Part shown: positions 13,442 to 21,638 of the stretch, in pieces
How positions within the stretch are numbered: position 1 is the first letter of the stretch
Layout: every line of letters begins with the position of its first letter
IMG/VR virus record: IMGVR_UViG_3300034064_000054
Span: 1-42,666 of that record
Reading direction: 5' to 3' (one strand)
Origin: a virus
Length of the DNA: 42,666 nt
Made by a program: the position numbers and the translations under genes
The notes under the pieces: generated by a model
Told to the model about the DNA's origin: nothing
Seen by the model: only the letters and a program-made list of their open reading frames with translations
The model's database searches: none

Positions 13442-13450
13442 GGGACGAAA

Positions 13451-14227
13451 ATGCCGAGCACTTACAGCAACCTCAAAATCCAGCTGATGGCCACGGGTGA
13501 GAACAACACCACGTGGGGTAACGTCACGAACGACAACCTTGGTGTCGCCATCGAGGAGGCTATTGCTGGCTCTGCGGATGTCACCTTCTCCAGCGGCGAT
13601 GTCACGCTGACGCTCACCAACACCAACGCTACCCAGACGGCGCGTAACATGCGCTTGCGCTGCACCGGTACAACGGGCGGAGCCCGTAACCTTATCGTGC
13701 CTGCCATCGAGAAGGCGTACATCATCCAGAACGACTGCGCGGACGCCATCACGGTCAAGAACTCCTCCGGCACCGGTATCGCCGTTCCGGCTGGCAAGAC
13801 CATGTGGGTCTACAACAACGCCACTAACGTGGTGGATGCGGTTACGCACCTGACGTCGCTTACGGTAGCTAGTTCGATCACAAACCAAGCACTCACCAAC
13901 CCCACGGTGACCAACTACATCGAGACGCTTTATGCGCCTGCAGCTGGTTCCTCCTTCACGGTTGCGCTATCTGACGGCACGGTGCAGCGGTTCACAACCA
14001 ACGCCAACACCACCATCACGCTGCCTGCCTCGGTCGCAGGTAAGTCGTTCGTCATCATAGTGCAGTACGGCGGCGCTCACACCCTGACATGGGCCGGCGG
14101 CTCCACGTTGAAGTGGAACGCTGGAGTCGCCCCGATTGCTACAAGCGTCAACGGTAAGATTGACATCTTCTCCTTCTTCCAAGACGGAACCAACACCTAC
14201 GGGTCTACCTTCGGGCAGAACTTCTGA
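13451..14227 (+). CDS. Conserved virion structural protein, tail/fibre type
   Basis: The 258-residue protein begins MPSTYSNLKIQLMATGENNT, with TWGNVTNDNLGVAIEEAIAG, a RNLIVPAIEKAYIIQNDCAD block and GIAVPAGKTMWVYNNATNVV. These are the standard parts of a common phage fibre-associated structural family. The C-terminal half is a beta domain ending in FFQDGTNTYGSTFGQNF. It overlaps the next gene (TGATG), implying coupled expression with a second fibre-like protein. Confidence 0.8.
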   Translation: MPSTYSNLKIQLMATGENNTTWGNVTNDNLGVAIEEAIAGSADVTFSSGDVTLTLTNTNATQTARNMRLRCTGTTGGARNLIVPAIEKAYIIQNDCADAITVKNSSGTGIAVPAGKTMWVYNNATNVVDAVTHLTSLTVASSITNQALTNPTVTNYIETLYAPAAGSSFTVALSDGTVQRFTTNANTTITLPASVAGKSFVIIVQYGGAHTLTWAGGSTLKWNAGVAPIATSVNGKIDIFSFFQDGTNTYGSTFGQNF

Positions 14228-14898
14228 TGTTCTCTGCCGCGTCTAAAAGCGCCAGTGGGGGCAAGCTAATTACCGAGACGTTCACGTCTAATACGACGTG
14301 GGTGGCACCTGCGGGTGTAAGCGTACTGCGCACCATGAGTGGTTTTGGTGGGGCAGCTACTCCCGATACTCCTGTTAGGGCTGGTGTAACGTTTTCGTCA
14401 GTAGGTTCGGCAGCTTCTACTTTTCCTGAGCCTCCATTTGCGCAGTGGAGCTACCTATACTCTACCATGACAGGAGCCGCCGCCACTGTTGCTGGGGGTA
14501 GCGGTGTTCGGTTAGTTTTGTTGCCTAAACTACTTGTAACTGTGGGTCTTGGAGACACATGGTCGAACAACCTTACCTCAGAAAATATATGGATTAACGG
14601 TACTTATAACAACGTGTACGCAACTGGAGGTGCTTTAACCAGCGGTAATATTACATATCCCACTGCCTCTGCCGCGTGGGTATTAGAAGTAGATACCTAC
14701 TCGTTTGGTTCCAACGGGCCTGCTACTACCGCAGTAGGTAAAACTTTCCCCGGCGGTACGCTTGGGGGCAGTGTGCCACTTCGCACCGCTGTTGCTCCTG
14801 TGACAACAACCTTTACCGGTGTAGCCGTCACCCCCGGTGTGTCCTACTCTTTCGTCATCCCCTCGGGTGGCTCACTCACGATCACTTACATAGGGTAA
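14227..14898 (+). CDS. Probable tail fibre-type protein, beta-rich, unrecognised
   Basis: The 223-residue protein contains TETFTSNTTWVAPAGVSVLR, the start of a common glycine-rich fibre domain, then Gly/Ser/Thr/Val-rich beta sequence ending in GVSYSFVIPSGGSLTITYIG. The first block and the C-terminal VTPGVSYSFVI recall fibre-tip domains in many phages, in which the middle is hypervariable. I cannot assign a specific fold. Its position between structural genes and its TGATG coupling support a virion role. Confidence 0.65.
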   Translation: MFSAASKSASGGKLITETFTSNTTWVAPAGVSVLRTMSGFGGAATPDTPVRAGVTFSSVGSAASTFPEPPFAQWSYLYSTMTGAAATVAGGSGVRLVLLPKLLVTVGLGDTWSNNLTSENIWINGTYNNVYATGGALTSGNITYPTASAAWVLEVDTYSFGSNGPATTAVGKTFPGGTLGGSVPLRTAVAPVTTTFTGVAVTPGVSYSFVIPSGGSLTITYIG

Positions 14899-14903
14899 AC
14901 CAT

Positions 14904-16811
14904 ATGCCCTTCATCAAGCTCCAGTTTAAGCCCGGTGTGAACCGCGACCAGACCGACTACTCCAACGAGGGCGGCTGGTACGAGTGCGACAAAATCCGGT
15001 TCCGTTCTGGCTACCCGGAGAAGCTTGGTGGCTGGGTCAAGGCTACCCCTCGTACGTTCATCGGCACCTGCCGGCAGATGTGGAACTGGGTCACTACGTT
15101 CTCGGACGACCTGCTTGCTCTTGGCACCAACGAGAAGGTCTATATCGAGGTATCCGGCTATTTCTTCGACATCACGCCGGTTCGGGCTACGATCAGTACC
15201 ACAAACTCGGACAACTGCGTCTACACGACCAACGGGTCGCGCACGGTCACGATCACAACGGTAACCGCTACCAACGCCGTCGAGGGCGCGTACGTTCAAA
15301 TCTCCGGCGTATCCGGCGCAGTCGGCGGTATCCCAGCTTCCGAACTGAATGCGGACCATAGGATTGTGTCTTCCCTAAGCAACTTCTCGTTCACCATTGA
15401 GGTGGCTACGGCGGCTACGTCTACCGTGACTGGTGGGGGCGGCACGGCTATCGTCGTGCAGATGCAGATTACACCGGGCAACGCTATTGCTACTTTCGGC
15501 TACGGTTGGGGCGTCGGCACGTGGGGGCGTAATGCGTGGGGTCTGGGTGCTGACCAGCCGATTGTGCAGGCGCAGCGCGACTGGTGGTTCGATAACTTCG
15601 ACAACGACCTTGTCATGAACATCCGCAACGGTGAAGGTTACTGGTGGGCGCGCGGTGCGACCGTTGATCCGCAGACCGCACTGGCTACTCGGGCTATTAG
15701 TCTGTCGGCTTACGCTACTGCGGAAGGATATACGGCAGCGTCGGTCCCCGTTAAGATTATGCAGCTGTTGGTGTCGCAGCAGGATAAGCACCTGCTGGCC
15801 TTTGGCGCTGTGCCGTTCGGCAGCACGAGCGAAGCGGACTTTGACCCCCTGCTTATCCGTTGGGCTGACCAAGATACACCGGGTGACTGGACCCCCGCAG
15901 TTACTAACTCCGCCGGTTTTCTGCGGCTCTCCCGTGGTTCTAGGATCGTGCGCGCTCTGCCGACCCGGCAGGAAATCCTCGTATGGACCGACTCGCACCT
16001 CTATACGCTCCAGTTCCTCGGCACGACGGACGTCTTCGGTGTTCAGGAGTACGCAGATAACATCTCCATCATGTCGTCCCGCGCCATGGCGTCGGCGGCC
16101 AACGTCACCTACTGGATGGGGCAAGACAAGTTCTATGCCTACACCGGTCGCGTCGAGACGCTGCCATGCTCGCTACGCAACCACGTCTTCAACAACTTCA
16201 ACCTCAACCAAGCTGAGCAGGTTATCTGCGGTACCAACGAGCAGTGGAACGAGGTGTGGTGGTTTTACCCAACCGCCGACTCCGACTACAACAACGCCTA
16301 TGTGGTCTATAACCACCTCGAACGCATCTGGTACTACGGCACTCTAGAGCGCACGGCGTGGCTCGACACGGCGGTCAGGTTCTATCCGCAGGCAGCCAAC
16401 ACAGCCGGGGGCGGCAGCACGGGCTTCCTCTACGAGCACGAGAACGGTGTGAACGACGACACTGTGGCTATGACCAGCTACATCCAGTCGAGTGACTTCG
16501 ACCTCGACGATGGCGACCGTTTCATGCTGACCCGACGTATCCTGCCTGATATCGGGTTCGAAGGCTCCACGGCTACGACCCCCGAAGTCACTCTGCAACT
16601 GCGCCCGCGCAACTTCCCCGGTAGCGCAGTACGGGTAGACCCTGCTGACTCACAGCGCGTCATCAACACCTCCGTAGGTGTCTACACTGACCAAGTCTTC
16701 GTCCGGGCACGTGCCCGCCAGATGGCGTTGAAAGTCACGTCAGACCAGCTTGGGGTTCAGTGGCAGCTTGGCGCTCCTCGCCTTGATGGACGGCCCGATG
16801 GCACTCGATAG
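14904..16811 (+). CDS. Tail nozzle / hub protein (P22 gp10 or T7 gp12-like)
   Basis: The 635-residue protein begins MPFIKLQFKPGVNRDQTDYS with GGWYECDKIRFRSGYPEKLG, a conserved start of podovirus nozzle/stabilisation proteins. It continues as a long beta-rich chain: LLALGTNEKVYIEV, WGVGTWGRNAWG, LRLSRGSRIVRALPTRQEIL and VTYWMGQDKFYAYTGRVETL. Repeated Trp/Tyr-containing strands suggest a propeller-like platform. In P22 and T7 the equivalent protein forms the tail tube end that plugs DNA and receives fibres. The final 14 bases overlap the next gene. The role is by family resemblance. Confidence 0.75.
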   Translation: MPFIKLQFKPGVNRDQTDYSNEGGWYECDKIRFRSGYPEKLGGWVKATPRTFIGTCRQMWNWVTTFSDDLLALGTNEKVYIEVSGYFFDITPVRATISTTNSDNCVYTTNGSRTVTITTVTATNAVEGAYVQISGVSGAVGGIPASELNADHRIVSSLSNFSFTIEVATAATSTVTGGGGTAIVVQMQITPGNAIATFGYGWGVGTWGRNAWGLGADQPIVQAQRDWWFDNFDNDLVMNIRNGEGYWWARGATVDPQTALATRAISLSAYATAEGYTAASVPVKIMQLLVSQQDKHLLAFGAVPFGSTSEADFDPLLIRWADQDTPGDWTPAVTNSAGFLRLSRGSRIVRALPTRQEILVWTDSHLYTLQFLGTTDVFGVQEYADNISIMSSRAMASAANVTYWMGQDKFYAYTGRVETLPCSLRNHVFNNFNLNQAEQVICGTNEQWNEVWWFYPTADSDYNNAYVVYNHLERIWYYGTLERTAWLDTAVRFYPQAANTAGGGSTGFLYEHENGVNDDTVAMTSYIQSSDFDLDDGDRFMLTRRILPDIGFEGSTATTPEVTLQLRPRNFPGSAVRVDPADSQRVINTSVGVYTDQVFVRARARQMALKVTSDQLGVQWQLGAPRLDGRPDGTR

Positions 16812-17100
16812 GTTCAGAGCGGCACCTCTACCCAACCCCCCGGCGCAGTACGACCCGCAGTACCTGCGGCAGGTGATTCGCGTCATCGAAGTCTACTTCT
16901 CACAGCTGGATAGCAACACACCCAACTACGCCCAGAAGTATACGGCGGACACCTTTAATGGTATCGCTGCTACTAGGCAGGTCACCACGACCGAGAAAAA
17001 CGCGCTCTCCCCAGCGGCTGGGTGGGTCGTGTTCGATACGACGTTGGGCAAATTATGCGTTTATAGCGGGTCTGCATGGCAGACCGTGACTTCCGTTTAG
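16798..17100 (+). CDS. Small virion-associated protein following the nozzle gene
   Basis: The start is placed at ATG 16798 (MALDRFRAAPLPNPPAQYDP), although the frame is open a little upstream with ATG at 16750 and 16786; this N-terminus is the conserved one. The 100-residue protein has a helical RQVIRVIEVYFSQLDSNTP and a C-terminal WVVFDTTLGKLCVYSGSAWQ tail found in fibre-related proteins. Proteins of this kind commonly follow the nozzle gene and may be a tail-needle or fibre-adaptor piece; not proven. It overlaps the nozzle gene by 14 bases. Confidence 0.7.
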   Translation: MALDRFRAAPLPNPPAQYDPQYLRQVIRVIEVYFSQLDSNTPNYAQKYTADTFNGIAATRQVTTTEKNALSPAAGWVVFDTTLGKLCVYSGSAWQTVTSV

Positions 17101-17140
17101 GTTAGAGATATAAGCGTAGTGACAGGCTAAGGGCGTCGAT

Positions 17141-19489
17141 ATGCAAGAACTCACAGTCCCCCCGCAGACCACTGCCCCGTACACTCCGGCGGGCGGTTCA
17201 AACATGGCTGCTGCGCCGCGCCTCGGTACGCCGATCCCCGGCACTACGTCTTCCATGCCTATGCAGTCGGGGCTGTCTGTGTTTAATAACCCGATGGCTT
17301 CTGAGCTCCAGAGCGCACCGCAGCAGACTGCACAGCAGATGCAGAGCTACGGTCGCAATGGCGACTCTATGCTGGTCCACATGACCCCCGATGAGGTCGG
17401 CGGTCTCCAAAGTCTTGCCATGGCCATGGGCGGCTCACTCACCATCAATCCTGATACTGGCCTACCGGAAGCCAACTTCCTGAAGAAACTTCTCCCGACC
17501 CTGTTGGGCTTGGGCCTTACGTTTATCCCCGGTATCGGTCCTCTTGCAGCTGCGGGTATCGTAGGCGGCGGCCAGACCCTGCTTACTGGCGACATCAACA
17601 AGGGCCTCATGGCTGGCCTCCAAGCGTTTGGTGGCGCGTCTCTTGGTGGGGCTATCGCTCCTACGGCTGCTGGCGGTGCAGCTGCTGCGGCTAAGGCTGC
17701 TGCGGCTAAGGCTGCTGCGAGTACTGCCCTTCCCGGCGCGACTGGCACTGCTGCAAACATCGGCGCGGGTCTAACGGGTACTCCGGGCATTTCCGGTGCG
17801 GCGGCTAATCTGGCCTCTGCGGGCGCTCCAGCGATGTCTACCGGCCTTGGCACTTTGGGCACTTCGTTGGCACCTGCCGGTGGCCTTGGGGTTTCGGGTT
17901 TTGGCACCGGCGCAGCCGCAGCAAAAACTGGTCTCGCTGGCTTTGGTCAAAACTTCGGTCGGGCGGCTTCCGCTGGTTTGGGCGGCACGGCGGCCAAGGC
18001 CGCTCCTTATCTCGCGGGTTATGGCGTTCTCAGCGGGCTTAGTGAAGCTTCGCAGCCACCGATGCGCAAGCCAGAGGAATACGAGTTTAAGTACGAAGGT
18101 CCTTACGGCTTCCCGACCCGGCGTTTTGACCCCCGTGAATCTGGCCCCGGCGGTGAAATCCAGTTCTTTGACGAAGTGAACCCGCTGGGTGTCCTGACTA
18201 GCACTGGCCAACGCCGCTATGCTGAAGGTGGTGGAGTTGACCAACGAGACGCTGACGCCGCCGTTGCACGGCGGTACGGCGAGCTAATGGGTATGTACCA
18301 AGCTGATCCCACTAAGTTTGCGGGTTCGGCTGAAGACAAAGAGTTTCGGGGTTTGTATCAGCAAATCCAAGACATCGCGCAGCGGCAGCGCAACGCCAGC
18401 GCTCCTCCTTCCCCTCCCCCTTCTACTGGCGGCGGTGGCGGTGGCGGTCCTCCTCCCGGCGGCGGTGGCGGTGGCGGTCCTCCTCCCGGCGGCGGTGGCG
18501 GTGGCGGTCCTCCTCCCGGCGGCGGTGGCGGCGTTACCACGACTGCGCCCGGTGGCGACATTACGTCTACTACCGTGGGTCCAATCGGCAACATCAACCC
18601 GACCATGGGCGGTGTCACCGCTGGTACTGGTACGGGCGCTACGCTGAGCGACCGCGTTCTTTCTCCCGGCGCAACCCAGAGTGGCGCGGGTCTGGAAGCT
18701 CTTAAGGACGCGTACACCCCGACGTTCTCCAACGCGGCAAACTTCACGACAGCAGCTGCGCAGCCCAGCACCATGGGTGCGGACTTGTTCTCGGCACTTG
18801 GGCAGCTCTCGTCGCGCTACGGTACTAGCCCCGGTGCAATCACGGCATCGTCTGGTTATGAAGGCGGCTCTCCTTCGGAGCGCATCCGCGCTGCGGCTCG
18901 CGCAAGGGCTGCGGCTAATGCGACTACTGGTGGCGCTGCTCCTGCCGGCGGTGCTGGCGAAATAGACTTTGGTTTTGTAAACCCGCTGCCCATGGCTCCC
19001 GGCGCGATAAACCCGTTTAATATTGGTTCGCCGGAGTTCTTCAACCAGCTGCTTAATGGCAACGGCGGCGGCGGTGGCGGCGGTGGCTACTACATGCAGA
19101 ACGAAGTCAACTACAACGCCAAGGGCGGCGAAGTGAACATGGATAACGGGGCTTTTGTCGTCGATGCGCGCACGGTTTCAGAGATGGGTAATGGTAGCAG
19201 CAACGCTGGTATTGAGCGTCTTATTGCTATGGGTGGCCGCCCTGTGCGCGGCGGTGGTGACGGCGTTAGCGATTCTGTGCCTGCTCGTATCGGTGGTCGC
19301 CAAGAAGCCCGCGTGGCGCGGGACGAGGTGATTTTCTCCCCGCAAGCAGTAAGCCGCCTCGGCAATGGCAGCCACAGCAGAGGCACCCAGAAGCTTTACG
19401 GTTTGATGGAAAAGGCGCATAAAGCTCGTAAGAAGGCCAAGCGTGGACAAGACACCAAGGTCGCTAAAGGTCTTGGAGCCCTAGCGTGA
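17141..19489 (+). CDS. Internal virion / ejection protein with hydrophobic core, Gly-Pro repeats and duplicated C-terminal motif
   Basis: The 782-residue protein has a Pro/Gln-rich N-terminus and SMLVHMTPDEVGGLQSLA (about 76-93). A long hydrophobic glycine-rich stretch (about 113-175, KKLLPTLLGLGLTFIPGIGP and AAAGIVGGG) could enter a membrane. An Ala-rich helix follows, then RRYAEGGG, a G7-P3 tandem repeat (about 430-465) and a C-terminal domain. That domain holds two copies of an LGNGS-type motif: G683-N-G-S after DNGAFVVDARTVSEM, and G741-N-G-S after RDEVIFSPQAVSRL, joined by GDGVSDSVPARIGG. This architecture is familiar from large ejection-type proteins of environmental podoviruses. It probably leaves the virion with the DNA. 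Basic C-terminal tail. Confidence 0.7.
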   Translation: MQELTVPPQTTAPYTPAGGSNMAAAPRLGTPIPGTTSSMPMQSGLSVFNNPMASELQSAPQQTAQQMQSYGRNGDSMLVHMTPDEVGGLQSLAMAMGGSLTINPDTGLPEANFLKKLLPTLLGLGLTFIPGIGPLAAAGIVGGGQTLLTGDINKGLMAGLQAFGGASLGGAIAPTAAGGAAAAAKAAAAKAAASTALPGATGTAANIGAGLTGTPGISGAAANLASAGAPAMSTGLGTLGTSLAPAGGLGVSGFGTGAAAAKTGLAGFGQNFGRAASAGLGGTAAKAAPYLAGYGVLSGLSEASQPPMRKPEEYEFKYEGPYGFPTRRFDPRESGPGGEIQFFDEVNPLGVLTSTGQRRYAEGGGVDQRDADAAVARRYGELMGMYQADPTKFAGSAEDKEFRGLYQQIQDIAQRQRNASAPPSPPPSTGGGGGGGPPPGGGGGGGPPPGGGGGGGPPPGGGGGVTTTAPGGDITSTTVGPIGNINPTMGGVTAGTGTGATLSDRVLSPGATQSGAGLEALKDAYTPTFSNAANFTTAAAQPSTMGADLFSALGQLSSRYGTSPGAITASSGYEGGSPSERIRAAARARAAANATTGGAAPAGGAGEIDFGFVNPLPMAPGAINPFNIGSPEFFNQLLNGNGGGGGGGGYYMQNEVNYNAKGGEVNMDNGAFVVDARTVSEMGNGSSNAGIERLIAMGGRPVRGGGDGVSDSVPARIGGRQEARVARDEVIFSPQAVSRLGNGSHSRGTQKLYGLMEKAHKARKKAKRGQDTKVAKGLGALA
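18428..18532 (+). repeat. 30-bp tandem repeat encoding GGGGGGGPPP (three full units and a partial fourth)
   Basis: Units at 18428-18457, 18458-18487 and 18488-18517 are identical 30-mers; a fourth breaks off at about 18532. The copy number is likely to vary by slippage, changing the length of a flexible linker inside the ejection protein. Confidence 0.85.
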
Positions 19490-19920
19490 GTGAAGTTCAT
19501 GTCAGCTTAGTGCCGACGGAACACGTTCTAAACGTGTGGCCGGCTGTGGTTGGCTACGTTGCTGACGCGCTTGCGTACACCTATGGGCGCTACGAACCTG
19601 AAGATACCTTGGACGAGCTGCTGGCCGGTACGCATCAGCTGTGGATTGCGTTTGAAGACGGCGACATCAATGGCGCGGTTATTTCCCACATCCTCCAGTA
19701 CCCAAGGAAGCGGTTCCTTGGGTGCCCTATCGTCACCGGAGACGAGTTCAGCACGTGGAAAGCCCCGATGCTGGATATCTTGCAGCGGTTCGCCGCTGAC
19801 AACGACTGTGAGGGTCTGGAAGCCACCGCCCGCCTTGGTTGGGCCCGTGTATTTAAAGACGATGGATACGAAGCCTTGTGGCAGACGTTCCAGCTACCGG
19901 CAGGAGTAAACCATGGGTAA
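19486..19920 (+). CDS. T7 gp13-like / acetyltransferase-fold virion protein
   Basis: The start is GTG 19486 overlapping the preceding TGA. The 144-residue protein shows a GNAT-like pattern: N-terminal beta strand, a helical LDELLAGTHQLW, a beta stretch LWIAFEDGDINGAVISHIL, FSTWKAPMLDILQRFA, then GLEATARLGWARVFKDDGYE (the usual R/G-containing end of the fold). Small proteins of this type between ejection-protein genes correspond in position and shape to T7 gp13. I see no clear pyrophosphate-loop Q/R-x-x-G-x-G/A, so it is probably not an active acetyltransferase. Its last bases overlap the next gene. Confidence 0.65.
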   Translation: MSEVHVSLVPTEHVLNVWPAVVGYVADALAYTYGRYEPEDTLDELLAGTHQLWIAFEDGDINGAVISHILQYPRKRFLGCPIVTGDEFSTWKAPMLDILQRFAADNDCEGLEATARLGWARVFKDDGYEALWQTFQLPAGVNHG

Positions 19921-21628
19921 GTCGTCAACGCCGCCCACCAACCAGACTGTCAACACAACGACGAACACTATACCGGAGTACGCTCGTCCGTACTTCGAAA
20001 ACGTCATGCAGCGTACGCAGGCGTGGGCAAACAGTCCGTACCAAAACTACCAGTTCCAGCGCATCGCTGAGATGACGCCGGCTGAGCAGCAGATTCAGGC
20101 CAACACCCTTGCCATGACTGCCCCTAGGCAGTTTGCTGATGCTTCAGGTCTTGCCGCCGCTGCTGGGCAGGGGTCGCTACGCGCAGCTGACTATAACCCC
20201 ACGCAGTTCTCCGCGCAGCAGATTGGGATGCCCACTCTCCAGCAGTATCGGGCGCAAGAACCCGGTATGATTGCGCCGGGGGAGTATAACGCTGCCCAGA
20301 TGCAAGCGGCGCAGACGCAGTTCAACCCGGAGCTGGAACGCTTTGAGATGGACCGCGCGCGTGACGTTATAGCCCAGCAGTATAACGCGCCGCAGATGAA
20401 CGCTGCCCAGACGCAGTTCCAAGCAAATCTTGAGCGTTTCCAGATGGCGGGGCCGGAGCGCTTCGGTCAGGCGCAAGCCTCAGAGTATATGTCGCCGTAC
20501 ATCCGCAACGTGCTGGATGTTCAGAAGCGCGAAGCGGCTAACGATGCGCGCAAGGCGCAGCTTGCCCAAGACCTTGGAGCCGCTCGGCAGGGTACCTATG
20601 GTGGTGCTCGTCAGCTCTTGGCTGCCACGGAACGTGAGCGCGCTCTTGGCCAGCAGATGGGTGACATCGAGGCCCGTGGTCTTCAGGCGGCATACGAGAG
20701 TTCACAGGGTCAGTTCGAGCGCGACCGTGCAGCACAGATGGCGGCGCAGCAGGCTAACCTGCAAGCGGCTCTAGGTGTTCAGGAGCTTGGCACCAAGACC
20801 GGTCTCGAAGCGGCACTGGCTAACCTGTCGGCTGACCAGCAGTCACGTGTCCAGAATATGGCGGCGCAGCTTCAGACGCAGGGGCTTAACGCTGAACAGG
20901 CGATGCGTGCTGCGCTGGCTAACCAGCAGGCTGACCTCACTCGCGGGCAGGCAAACCTGCAAGCGGCTTTGGGTGTTCAGCAGCTTGGTACTCAAACGGG
21001 CTTGCAGGCGGCACTGGCTAACCTCGACGCTGCCAGCCAAGCCAACGTGCAGAATCTCGCGGCGCAGAACCAGATGACTGGGATGAACGCCGACCAAGCA
21101 CTTCGTGCTGCACTGGCTAACCAGCAGGCGCAGGCAGGGACCAGTCAGCAAAACCTCCAAGCGGCACTGGCTACTCAGCAGCTGGGCGTGGGATCAGGTC
21201 TCGAAGCCATGCGGGCTAACCAGTCGTCGGCTCTTGAAGCACAGCGCCTTGGCGAGCAGTCACGTCAGTTTGGTGCACAGAACCGGCTTGCAGGGTTCGG
21301 TCAGGCGGGTCAGATGGCCCAGACCCTTGGTAACCTTGGTCAGTATCAGCAGCAGACGGACCTCCAGCGGCTTCAGGCACAGGCGGCGGCAGCCGGCCAG
21401 ACACGGTCAATGGAGCAGCAGCGGTTGGATCAGTATTATGCTGACTTCCTGCGCCAGCGCGACTATCCCATCGAGCAGCTGGGTTACATGAGCAACCTGC
21501 TGCGCGGCTTGCCTGTGGGTCTGAACACGACAAATATTACCTACGGTCCGCAGCCGGGTATGGCGCAGCAGGTTCTCGGTGGGGGTCTGGGTGCGGCGGC
21601 TCTTTCCAGAACATTTGGTGGTCCGTAA
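19913..21628 (+). CDS. Internal virion protein with Gln/Ala-rich 66-residue repeats
   Basis: The 571-residue protein starts MGKSSTPPTNQTVNTTTNTIPEYARPYFENV and is then nearly all Gln/Ala/Leu-rich helix. A conserved core reads EYMSPYIRNVLDVQKREA, ARQGTYGGARQLLAATERER and GLQAAYESSQGQFERDRAAQ. Two 66-residue repeats and a partial third begin at residues about 280, 346 and 412 (QANLQAALGVQ..., LNAEQAMRAALANQQ). The C-terminus is hydrophobic and Gly-rich. This is the usual composition of podovirus ejection or tail-needle proteins that form long helical tubes. No enzymatic motif is seen. It has a good GGAG ribosome site before ATG 19913. Confidence 0.7.
   Translation: MGKSSTPPTNQTVNTTTNTIPEYARPYFENVMQRTQAWANSPYQNYQFQRIAEMTPAEQQIQANTLAMTAPRQFADASGLAAAAGQGSLRAADYNPTQFSAQQIGMPTLQQYRAQEPGMIAPGEYNAAQMQAAQTQFNPELERFEMDRARDVIAQQYNAPQMNAAQTQFQANLERFQMAGPERFGQAQASEYMSPYIRNVLDVQKREAANDARKAQLAQDLGAARQGTYGGARQLLAATERERALGQQMGDIEARGLQAAYESSQGQFERDRAAQMAAQQANLQAALGVQELGTKTGLEAALANLSADQQSRVQNMAAQLQTQGLNAEQAMRAALANQQADLTRGQANLQAALGVQQLGTQTGLQAALANLDAASQANVQNLAAQNQMTGMNADQALRAALANQQAQAGTSQQNLQAALATQQLGVGSGLEAMRANQSSALEAQRLGEQSRQFGAQNRLAGFGQAGQMAQTLGNLGQYQQQTDLQRLQAQAAAAGQTRSMEQQRLDQYYADFLRQRDYPIEQLGYMSNLLRGLPVGLNTTNITYGPQPGMAQQVLGGGLGAAALSRTFGGP
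20750..21235 (+). repeat. 198-bp tandem coding repeats in the internal virion protein
   Basis: Two full 198-bp units (20750-20947, 20948-21145) and a partial third (from 21146) encode 66-residue helical units beginning Q[AQ]NLQAALG/A[VT]Q. Confidence 0.75.
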
Positions 21629-21638
21629 GGAGGATTAG

